Positions 54,545-64,000 of a DNA stretch of 64,000 nucleotides are shown in pieces (positions within the stretch are counted from its first letter, which is position 1; every line of letters begins with the position of its first letter). The notes below the pieces were generated by a model. That model was not told the origin of the DNA, made no database searches, and saw only the letters and a program-made list of their open reading frames with translations. Location of the stretch: NCBI GenBank assembly GCA_034401135.1, contig JAWZSP010000001.1, forward strand, positions 2,418,001 to 2,482,000, read 5' to 3'. Source of the DNA: Volutella citrinella (Eukaryota > Ascomycota > Sordariomycetes > Hypocreales > Nectriaceae). Both the position numbers and the translations under genes were made by a program.

Positions 54545-57531
54545 GGTGGGTGAAGGCGGGGCAATTTGCCGGTCACAAAGACGAAATTCGATGGTGCAGC
54601 CGCAATCGGGGCAGTTGTGAGGTTGAAAATGGATTGCACGGGTCGGCAGAAAATTAAGCCTCCAGTTTCGAGTATCCTGGCAGGATATATGGGCTCTGGT
54701 GCCTTCTAGAGGTGACTCTTGGGTGGATTTGGCTGTGATGTTGGCAAAATTCCTCGTGTGCAAGCAGTTGCAGTGGCTAGTATGACTCTTACACTAAGCC
54801 ATTTGTGGGCTGATAAGATAAGACAGGTGTCTGCCCCTCCTCGGTTGAAGGCCGGCAAGGACTGAAGCTTCATAACCACCATGCGGAAGCAGCGAAGCAG
54901 AATCAACTGTCTGTAGACCGACTAATCCTGGAATCAAGTCTGTTGAGTAGCCCTTTTTTCCGATACATTATCAAAGATATGTTTTCTTCATTGTTCATTG
55001 AAAACAAAAAAGGCCCCAACCCAGGATTTTGGCAATTGCACAAGGATATTTGTGGCCACCTTAGGTGGTACTTTCTGGAGAAGACAGCTTCACGTGACCG
55101 TTCCTTGATTCCGAGAGCATTTGTTCATCCTGACAAAGGATCTTGGAGTCGACACATCCTGGAGGGCTCTGGCGTGTTAGCCAACGTGGAGCCAAGCACA
55201 GGTGGGCCGTGACAGCGGTTACAACAGTGCACGCAAATGTCTGACCTAATTCAGGCGCTCGGAATAACAGCATGTTGACACTCCGGCTACACGAGTCTCT
55301 GTGCCCGTCAGCCCGCAGCTCCAATCGCCACCACTGAACATCCACGACGGCCCGCGCGAGATCTGACATCAATACTTGAAAGTTAAAAGAGTGGTAATCT
55401 AGCAGGGCCTTCAAAATTGTCTTTATGTTACTTTCAGTTGCTGTTTCCTTACAAGCCAAAAAGACGCAGGGTCTATCGTTCGAAGGCAGGGCAAACCTCG
55501 CCATCAGAATACATAAGGTAGGTATGCAGCCAGTATTCCCTCTACAGTTGCACTCGCTCACGCATAGGGCCTGTGCACGACCGCTTGCCACCGTCATGTA
55601 TGTGGCCAGAACAACGCAGGTAATAGAGTTGCAGCGTGCATTGCACATATGCTGGCATCGATACTGGATGGATAGACGGGCTTTATAAGTAGTAGCCGTA
55701 CTACCTTGGACAAGTTGATCATGCATCAGATTGTAACATTCTGATGTTTCTTGTCAGCTTGCTATAAATAGCGCTTCACCCACCACAGTTGAAACAAAAA
55801 AGAAAACGGAGTGGAAACAATCCGCTCCGCTGCCTGAAGAAGCAGTGACATGCCTGCCGCATCCATCCAGAGCCCAGCCCTCCCTTACCGTCAAGTTGGA
55901 ATCACCAACCTTCCAAGCCTCCAGATGGAAGCGAGGGGGCGGTGGCGAGCTAGGCCTCAAGCTACGAGACGATGACGAGTCCGGCGGCTCACGCAACACG
56001 GCCAAATGCTGTGTCGCTGGGGGATAAGAAGTCTCGTCACAGCCTCGACAGTTGTCCACGGCGCATGGCTGGCGCTGGCCGGGTCACATCGGCATGAATC
56101 ACACGGACGCACCCAGGAAGGATGGCCAGCCGGGGGCGAGCGCTGCAGACCGAGGACGAGGTCGGCGCACCTCGATGCAAACACGCATACTATGGAACAA
56201 GCTCAGTGGGCATGTGCCTACATGGGCGAATCCCGACGTCTGTGTTGCCGCCCGCCGCTGCAGGTGGCTGGAGGGCCGTCACGGGCATTTGAGCCGTGAT
56301 TGGCGGAAGCCAAAGTGAAGACAGAAGCGCCCTGCAGGGCCTAGGCCCTATTCGCCAATCAGGACGGCGGATCGACAGTCCGAGGGCTAGTCCAGCGGCA
56401 ACCGGGGTGTCTCTGGTGCAGACGGCAGGACATGGGGCAGGGATAGGTAGTTGCACCAACTAACCAATCACGCTACCCAGACGCCGTCTCTCCGCCATCC
56501 ACGACGGCCGTCTAGGCGCCGACTTCCAATCACTCCCCATGCCGGCGATGCAACGGTGCTTTGTTTGTGCTGCCGCCAAGCAGCGGGCGACGGAGGGGAA
56601 TGGCGGCGAGGATGGAATATCGGAAGGTGGCGGTCGATGTGGGTGGTGCCGTGACAAGGGACGACGACAGCGGCCACGGCCAGGCGGGCCAGACGGACCA
56701 CCACCACCACCACCAACCTCACCATCACCCGCTTGAGCACAACTCTTTTCCTGTCTCATTCTTCTCTCCAGACTGCTCATCCTGTGTTGCCTTCTTGTGA
56801 GGAACAGCCACAAGTTGCCACTCACCGACTCGCACCACTCCGGCAGAGATACAAGCAAGTGAGTTACAGTACAACTTCAAACCGCACTCGGGCTCCGTCG
56901 TCAAGTCGTCACGCTGCCGCCCAGTTTTTTTTCCCTCTCTCTCCATCTCATGCGGCCTTGTCCCAGCCAAGAGCCGTAGCGCCCACTCTCACGCAGTCTA
57001 TCGAGTGACATTGGCCATCTGCTGCAGACGGCCGGGCCAACGACTGCTCACCACCACCCTGCGGAAACGTGGGTGGGCGTCTATCCCCAGCACGAATCAC
57101 GCAGCCGGCGCCTTTGCTCTGCCTATCACATCCCGTTCCCGCTATCCGCTCCGCACTCTCAGGTCTCCAAGGCCATTTCTGCTGCATCCGGGTTGCTATT
57201 TGCGGCCCCCCTCTGGGCCGCTCGCTCCCATCGGCGTCTACTGCATCGTCGAATGAGAGCTCGCCCCGGCTGCCAGCGCTGCCAGCCTCAAAACACTCGT
57301 CGTCCCTCCTCCTCCCCTCCCTTCCCGTCCTCTCTCTTGTTCCTCGATAGCTGGTCTCAATCTTCTATTTGCTATCGCTTTGCCTTCACCCTTGAGATGC
57401 GCCTTGAGCTGTGTTGAGAGCGCCCGCACCACATATCAGCACTCAACTACCCGACTACCACTCATCGCACTCTCCTCAGTTTTCTATAATACCTACGCCC
57501 TTTGTGCTTTTTCCCTCTCACACAGAACAGC
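54545..57531. other. 3.0 kb intergenic region, no gene seen
   Basis: Between divergent eIF2 gamma and the four-TM protein gene. It contains a CACGTG at 55091-55096 and a run of ACC trinucleotides (56697-56717). The last kilobase is C/T-rich like a long fungal 5' leader. Open stretches have no recognisable product. No RNA gene found. Confidence 0.5.
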
Positions 57532-59180
57532 ATGCTTGGACAAGGTCCGTCGCTCTCGGTTGTGAAGTGATGTTTGCCGGCTTTCGAAAACTGACTTGGT
57601 ATTCACCTATACAGACGACAAGAGGCGGCCCGCCGCGCTTGACCTCTCTCCCAATCGATCACACTCGCTCTCGTCCTCCTCGTCTGACGAGTCTCTGAAG
57701 CCTCGTACTCCTCGATTCGCCGAGGCAACTTCTATCCACTCCCCCGTCGACGGCAAATCACCCTTTGCCGATCCTGAGAAGGGCTACCTCGCTCAGCCTC
57801 AACCCGCCGACGTTGGCTTTGGATACATCGGCCACCGAGAATCAGTACCCGTCCCAATGACGCCCAAGACTCCCCTCAAGAGCGCCATGAAGGTACCCGG
57901 TACCCCAGCGAGGTTCCACAACCCCATGAGCCCGACATTCCGCGAGGAGGATGTGCTCGAAAAGCGTGAGGCCAACACCGAAAAGGCTCAGGCTGCGGAC
58001 GTTGTACGTATTATCAATCCGCTTCATGTTCACGGAAACCCCCTTAGCTAACAGCAGACCAGAAAATCAAGGCCCGTGTCCGAATGGCCAAGTTCGCCCT
58101 TCGTGGTGTGAGCTTCAGCTGCTCTCTGATTATCATTTCCATGCTCTCTGCCACCTTCACAATCTTCAACGCCACAAGGATGCTGCCCTCTCAGAGCAAC
58201 ATGCCTGCCTGGGCTAACAACACTAGCACCTGGCCTCAAAAGCTGGTTCTTTCGATGGCCGTGGTCCAGCTAGTAGCTTGCATCATCGTATTCGGCGCCT
58301 ACTGCCGTGGCGGCCACCGCCGCGCTGAGAAGGTCGGAACCTACTACACCATGTTCGCCATCGGCTGGGTAAGTAGCTCGTCCCCTCTGCCTATTAGCCC
58401 GCATGAGAATGTAGGAAAGCTAACCGAGCTTCTCTATAGTTCATCTTCAGCTTGGTCCTCTGGGTCATTACTGCTATTCTGTTCCAGCACTCCCGTGACA
58501 ACTCCAAGAACAAGGACATGTGGGGATGGTCATGCCTCACAAACACCCGCTCCGAAGTGTTTGGCGACAAGGTTGACTACGCCCTCATCTGCCGACTCCA
58601 GAACTGGGCCATGATCTGCATCGTGCTCGAGGTCGTCATTGAGGTGCTCTGCATTCTCCTCTACAGCATCGTCTTCTACCGATACTACACCAAGCGCCGC
58701 CTCTTCAAGTCCATGGACATGCGCGATCGCGCTCGCTCCGACCTCTACCTTGCTCAGCTGCGCAGCCAGTCCGCTCCCAACACCCCTGGCTTCGGGCCCA
58801 AGTCTCCCGCCCTTAGCCAATACGCCATGTCTCCCCGCCACCCCCCGGCCGCCTACCGCAACCTTTCCGACATTGAGGAAAGCCCCTTCACCCCCGGCAC
58901 TCAGTTTGTCGAGCCTCAGTCGCAGTTTGGAAAGACCGGTGGCGAATTCAAGCTCCAGGCTCCTCCCGTCAAAGCCCCATCCGCCACTCCCAAGCTCAAC
59001 CAGTCCACATTCGCCTCCACTCGCGCTCCCACGCCTCCCTCAGTGCCCGCCGTCAATGTCCACGACCACAGCAGCGGCGCGCAGGACGAGCCTACCTACG
59101 AGGCCGTCGCCATCCCTGGCGCTTACACTGATCAGGCAGTCAAGAGCCCCCCGCCCACGCAAGTCTCCTTTGGGCGGTAG
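57532..59180 (+). CDS. Four-TM fungal membrane protein, unknown function
   Basis: Exons 57532-57544, 57615-58003, 58063-58368 and 58440-59180 give 482 residues. The first coding exon is just four codons plus one base (MLGQ), chosen because donor GTCCGT, a CTGAC branch and acceptor ACAG give an uninterrupted frame. The cytosolic N-terminus (~135 residues) is Ser/Pro-rich with TPKTPLKSAMKVPGTP. Four hydrophobic segments follow at about 145-170, 190-212, 225-255 and 295-320, a MARVEL-like layout. After them comes a Ser/Pro-rich tail of ~150 residues with SP/TP sites. No signal peptide. The organisation resembles plasma-membrane proteins implicated in fungal cell fusion (HAM-8 type), but I cannot establish identity. 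Confidence 0.85.
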
Positions 59181-60265
59181 ACGAGTGTGTTTCTTGGCTT
59201 TTGTACTGCATTTCAATTTACCGGTTTAGCGAGGCAGAGCCGCTGGGAGAAAGAAAATACCCGGCCATTGGCTTCAGCATATTGGCAACCGGGAAGGCCG
59301 GACGATACCACTTTGGCGTTTTATTTTTCGGGCGGCATTCGGGTCTTCTCTCGTTCTCTTTTTTTTTCTTTTTTGCTCCCTAGCATGCGCCCCTGAGATA
59401 AGGATGAGACGTATATAACGCGTTATAATGGGGAAGGGGAGAATGGAAGCTTGTACATTTTGACCTGGGCATAGACATGTCGATGGGTGGAGATTATCGC
59501 AGAAACTACAGATCTCGAACTATATTTTCTTTGTACGGTAGGATACCGAATAAGATGATGCAAACAAAACACATTGATGTTCTCAAACTCAACTGTGATA
59601 CATTTGGCGAGGGTAGCGGCACAATGGGCCCTTCGTCCCGCCCGTTGCCGGTGTTACTCCCAAGACGTGATGAAACGGAGCTTCCACGCATCAACCACTC
59701 CAGCCGGGCCGGACAAATCCAACATAGATCCAACGCCGAAGGTACCGCACTGAGTCTCGCAGGTTCAGTATCTCAACACAACCCAATACGCCTATCAAAT
59801 GGTACACCCCGAGGTCAACGAATTAGTACCATCAGCCATCGCAGTCAGTCAGTCAGTCAGTCACGTTGCAATAACGGGAGAGTGTGCAATGAGTCGTTAA
59901 GGAAATAATCATCATAAAGACCTAAATACAACAGAGACAAAAGCAGGGTAAAAAACCACTTGCATTACTTTTGGTTGCCCGCCGCACCTCCAGGTATTAG
60001 GTGCAAAGGACTTCCCGAGCCTTTGTCATGCAGCCAGTCTGGACCTCCTCCCCTTGATCGTGCCCGGACCGGCGGCGGTCACCGCCCCGGACAGCACTCT
60101 AGAAAACGAGATCTATCAACAAACTGCAACGAAATTTCCGTAGACACTCCCCCAAAAGATTCCAGAATACCGCTGCTTCGTCAGGTCGTGTAGTAGTAGT
60201 AGCGGATCAGTCTGGGAAGACGGATCAGGAAGACGATGGATGCTCTTTTGTGATTTTTTTGGTGT
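59181..60265. other. Convergent intergenic region with AGTC microsatellite
   Basis: 1.1 kb of 3' flank for the four-TM gene and eIF4A. It contains five tandem AGTC units (about 59843-59862). Long 3' untranslated regions are likely; no gene seen. Confidence 0.55.
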
Positions 60266-61871
60266 TTAGATGAGATCGGCAACGTTCATGGGCATCTCCT
60301 CAATCTGGGTGCTGTAGAACTGCTCAATCTCACGCATCATTCGCACGTCGTCAGCGGTGACGAAATTGATAGCGACACCCTTTCGGCCGAATCGACCACC
60401 ACGACCGATACGGTGAATGTAGTTCTCACGGTTGGCGGGGAGATCGTAGTTGATGACCAGGGAGACCTGCTGGACATCGATACCACGGGCCAGGAGATCA
60501 GTGGCGATCAGGACACGAGAGGAGCCGGATCGGAACTCCTTCATAATCAGATCACGCTGACCCTGGTCCATGTCACCGTGCATGGCGGAGACAGTGAAGT
60601 CACGGGCAGTGAGCTTGTCAGTGAGCCAGTCGACCTTGCGGCGAGTGTTGCAGAAGATGACAGCCTGAGTAATGGTGACGGTCTCGTAGAGATCGGAGAG
60701 GGTGTCCAGCTTCCACTCCTCCTTCTCGACAGCGATGTAGAACTGCTTGATACCTTCCAGGGTAAGCTCGTCCTTCTTGACCAAGATACGGACGGGGTCG
60801 CGCATGAACTTGGTGGTGACCTCGAGCACGTCCTGGGGCATGGTGGCAGAGAGGAGAACGACCTGGGTGGACTGGGGGAGGAGCTGGAAGATGTCGTAGA
60901 TCTGCTCGGTGAAACCACGCTAGACACAGGGTTAGCATCATGATGAGTACCAAGCGGGGAACGGGTTGTTGCATACAGAAAGCATCTCGTCGGCCTCGTC
61001 GAGGACGAACATCTTCATGCTGTCGGTCTTGAGGAAGCGACGCTGAATCATGTCGTGGACTCGGCCGGGAGTTCCAACGACAACCTGGGGGCCGTCCTGG
61101 AGGGCCTTCATGTCATCACGGACGCTGGTTCCACCAATGCAGGCGTGGCACTCAATGTTCATGAAGTCACCGATGGCGACCACGACCTTCTGGATCTGCT
61201 GGGCAAGCTCACGAGTGGGAGCAAGGATCAGGGCCTGGCAGGCCTTGACGTTGGTATCGATCTTCTGGAGAACGGAGATGGAGAAGGTGGCAGTCTTTCC
61301 AGTACCGGACTGGGCCTGGGCAATGACATCGTGGCCCTTGATGACGGGCATAATGGCACGCTGCTGAATAGCAGAGGGACGCTCGAAACCATAGGCGTAG
61401 ACTGCAAGATTGTCAGGAACATGCGGGAATAAGGCTGGTGGGGAGGTGCCGGGTTGAACACTTACCACCTCGGAGAAGCTCAGACTTGAGGTTCATCTCG
61501 TCGAAGGAGTCGACGGTCTCATCGTAGTTGGACTCGATCTGTCCTGCAAGCGGGCCATGTTAGTCTCCAGTCGCTGAGAGTGTTCGTGGTGTTGCGGGGC
61601 GAAACAGCGATGCGTTGTGGTGCAATGGGTTGATGTGCGTATCCCTGGCGCACGCACGCACGTTGCTCCGTTGGGCTGGGAGACGGGACCTGCCCGCCCC
61701 CCTCCCCCTCCCCCTCTCCCCCACCAGCGCACACCAGAATCGCGGGACATTTCAGGGAGAGCAGCGGGCTGGGCGGGCAGGGGACAGAAAAGCGTCCCAG
61801 GATCTGGATTCGGGTATGAAGGGAGAGAACTCACCCTCGGGGACATCCTCGAGTCCCTTATCGGTAGCCAT
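60266..61871 (-). CDS. TIF1: Translation initiation factor eIF4A
   Basis: DEAD-box helicase of the eIF4F complex that unwinds mRNA leaders. Exons on the minus strand: 61871-61835, 61543-61466, 61401-60977, 60919-60266; 397 residues, the standard size. Motifs: [12 protein letters not shown] (Q motif), [56 protein letters not shown], and a C-terminus ending NVADLI. Only 12 codons precede the first intron, which at 291 nt is one of the longest here and carries a G-rich tract on the sense strand. Convergent with the four-TM gene, head to head with the JmjC gene. Confidence 0.97.
61693..61722 (-). promoter_or_regulatory. G-quadruplex-type tract in eIF4A intron 1
   Basis: On the sense (minus) strand there are five runs of 3-6 G separated by loops of one to three bases (AGA, A, A, C). 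This satisfies the usual G3+ four-tract pattern several times over. It lies 112 nt from the donor end of intron 1 (61544-61834). Confidence 0.7.
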
Positions 61872-62826
61872 ATTCGCGGTTGTGGCGGGGGAAATCTAGA
61901 TCAAGCACAGCTCGATCTAGAGAATCGATGAAACGTGGGGCGACGAAGTCGAAGAGGGCAGACTTCTACTCGAGAAGACTGCGCCGTGGAAATGAGTTTG
62001 GAGGTCGGATTAGATTCAACACTCTCGATATTAACGAGAGCAAAAGGGAATCTAGGAATGGTGTTGGATATCGTCTTTTGTTACTGCAATGCAGGATGGA
62101 GGAGGAAAAAAAAGTCGATGAGGGGCGGTCGTGGAGGGTAGTTATTTTTTCTCGTTGCCCGCACGCTTACCTCAAAAGCACGCAGCCAATCATTTACGCT
62201 GAGGCGAGTACTGTGGGGCATCCGATTAGGGTACCTCTCAGCAGATGGCCTTCCAGCCAGTCGGTGGAGTACTATTTTTTTTTTTTCGCCTTCCACGACC
62301 GCCCGAGTTGGCGCTACCGTTGGGGCGCTGCAGCGCATCCGTCTAGCATTGCTAGTGGGGGTGTCAGAAATGCTCTGGTGACGAAGTAATGCGCCCACTT
62401 GCTACAGTCACTGTCAGTCACTGCCACGCACACTGGGTGCCCAGGGACTCGTCTCCTAAACATCCTTGGTCATTATGCCTCCTTGAATCCCAGAACATCG
62501 CCAAAAATCACCTATGGCGAGTGGGGGTTGCTTGTCACTGACTCACCTGGTAGGGACTTTGGCAGTCCTTGTCCACCAAGCGATGTCATCCACCCTTGAC
62601 TGTTTGTCTACCTCCCGATTTATTTTATCGTATGGTCCCAGTTCCCCAGGTTAGCCCTGCCAATCCCGTTTACACAGGGTCTCGCCTCAGCGGAAGTCCG
62701 TCGTCCTTTCTTCTCATTTCCTCGCCACTTTTTTTTTTTTTAACCAGTCCCGCCAGAGCTTTGCGCGCGTGGCACAATTTGACGTCCTTTGCGCCTCGAC
62801 AGCGAGGCAACCACGACTTGACAACC
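61872..62826. other. Divergent intergenic region eIF4A/JmjC gene
   Basis: 955 bp between divergent starts, with T-runs at 62275-62286 and about 62730-62741. No further gene or motif recognised. Confidence 0.55.
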
Positions 62827-64000
62827 ATGCCGTCAGCTGTGACAGAAACCAATATATGTCGCCACCAAAATATTTCAGATAACTCAAACATGCAGGATGA
62901 CTCGATTCCCCTGCACCCTTTGGGACTAAAGCCCCTGGGCAACAAGTTCTTTTCCAAGGGTCCGACCGCCCGAAGCTCTATTGGCACCTGGAACTTTCTC
63001 CCTGATGAGATGCTCATGCTCATCCTAGAGCACTTTGACTCTCGCAGCTTACTGAATCTTGGTCATACATGCAAGTTCTTCTATGCCTTCTGTCATTCTG
63101 ATGATCTGTGGAAGGCGTTGTTCCTGCAGTAAGTCACATCCACACACTTTTCCCATGTAAATCCTTGCCACCTCAGCTTGAGTCAATCTGCTCTTGACTG
63201 ATGTGTGTGGTGAGTGCGAGAGTTTATCCAGCGCCACATTTCATTCGCCCGAGTTGAGTTGCGGTACTCTGGGTTCCCGTCCAATGTGACGCAGAGAGAT
63301 GCACGCTCGTCAAAAGTGCCAAGCATCACTCAGCAGGTTGTTCCATGTGGCTGCGCCGCGCAGTCGCTTGCTACCACCAGGGACGAACTCCGCGCATCTG
63401 CACCGTCACAGCATTGTGCTGGTAATTACCGTAACTGACGGCATGATAGATCCCCCCCTGTAGACAACAAGACCATTCGATGGAATGGCACGTGGAGGTC
63501 AACTGTCTTAGGACTGCCTGTCAATCAAGACACCAAGATTGACTGCAGCACCGTCTTCTCAGATGTGCTTCATCGACCCTTTGCGTGTAGCCATGTGAGC
63601 ATTTCGCACTTTAGCTCAAACATTCCCAAGGCAAACCAGATCCGCCGGTTTGGAAACCTTACATACGGGGAGTACGCAGAGAGATGGACAGAACAACCTT
63701 TTATCCTCAGCGACTGCATTCGCGAGTGGCCCGTTTGCTCCCGATGGAGCATCGACAATCTGCTCGAGCAGTACCATGATGTCGAGTTTCGTGCCGAGGC
63801 GGTTGATTGGCCATTCGCCACATATTGCGACTACATGAAGAATAATGTAGACGAAAGCCCGTTATACCTGTTCGATCGCAAGTTTGCGGAGAAGATGGGC
63901 ATCACTGTGGGCCACCAGGATGGTTCTGCGTACTGGAGACCCGACTGCTTCGGCCCGGATCTTTTTGAGGTTCTGGGGGATAGCCGTCCCGCCCACCGAT
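62827..64000 (+). CDS. F-box and JmjC domain protein, JMJD6-like (partial)
   Basis: 5' part only; the gene continues past the window. Exons 62827-63128 and 63450-64000 give 284 residues so far. The F-box is at about 56-100 (FLPDEMLMLILEHFDSRSLL ... LWKALFLQ). After the intron the sequence turns into the N-terminal half of a JmjC fold of the JMJD6 type: NLTYGEYAERW, a substrate-pocket region around SDCIREWPV, ATYCDYMKNN and PLYLFDRKF. The iron ligands (HxD...H) would lie beyond the edge. Such proteins are 2-oxoglutarate oxygenases (lysyl hydroxylase or demethylase). The 321-nt intron has donor GTAAGT, a CTGAC branch and acceptor GATAG, which alone among nearby acceptors keeps the frame. Start chosen at the first plausible ATG (context ACCATGC). 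Confidence 0.85.

Noticed and set aside
1..64000. Secondary-metabolite cluster, transposon, CRISPR array, rRNA or viral insertion
   Set aside because: No polyketide or peptide synthase, transposase, reverse transcriptase, terminal repeat, regular spacer array or rRNA sequence was recognised on either strand.

Overview
The window is nuclear DNA of a filamentous ascomycete, most likely a Sordariomycete (the protein sequences look Hypocreales-like; I cannot name a genus). Genes are intron-containing eukaryotic genes with short introns (mostly 47-110 nt), GTAAGT/GTATGT-type donors, CTAAC/CTGAC branch sites and YAG acceptors. I resolved exon structures for the multi-exon genes by requiring splice consensus, phase agreement and protein continuity; every complete model sums to a multiple of three. 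No mobile element, CRISPR array, rRNA or convincing tRNA was seen.

Layout. 3.2-6.7 kb: large fungal protein of unknown function. 9.4-16.4 kb: oxysterol-binding protein, U2AF small subunit, ELMO protein. 19.3-24.4 kb: PRA1 protein, an acidic coiled-coil protein, Rsa4/Notchless, Pex4-like E2. 25.2-33.4 kb: Mnn9/Anp1-type mannosyltransferase, Yra1, a poorly supported acidic protein, a 6-phosphogluconate-dehydrogenase-like oxidoreductase, a probable mitochondrial protein of unknown function. 34-44 kb: valyl-tRNA synthetase, Prp28, mitoribosomal mL59, Dph4, 14-3-3. 47.2-54.5 kb: mitochondrial ATPase inhibitor, nucleoporin Nsp1, a Laa2/aftiphilin-like protein, eIF2 gamma. 57.5-64 kb: a four-TM membrane protein, eIF4A and the 5' part of an F-box/JmjC protein that runs off the edge.

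Orientation largely alternates, giving eight head-to-head pairs that share intergenic regions of roughly 0.6-1.1 kb. Most genes are housekeeping, with many in mRNA splicing/export (U2AF35, Prp28, Yra1, Nsp1) and translation (eIF2 gamma, eIF4A, ValRS, Dph4, mL59, Rsa4). Five larger gaps (1-3.2, 6.7-9.4, 16.4-19.3, 44-47.2 and 54.5-57.5 kb) hold no gene I can support.

The most interesting signals are at the level of gene expression. Upstream of the only AUG of valyl-tRNA synthetase lies an in-frame, AUG-less, Arg/Ser/Thr-rich extension that begins near two consecutive ACG codons and looks like a mitochondrial presequence made by non-AUG initiation. Others are a G-quadruplex-type tract in the first intron of eIF4A, a GC-AG intron, tandem or frame-shifting acceptors in three genes, an intron-rich Yra1 gene, and an AUG-less open stretch between PRA1 and the next gene.
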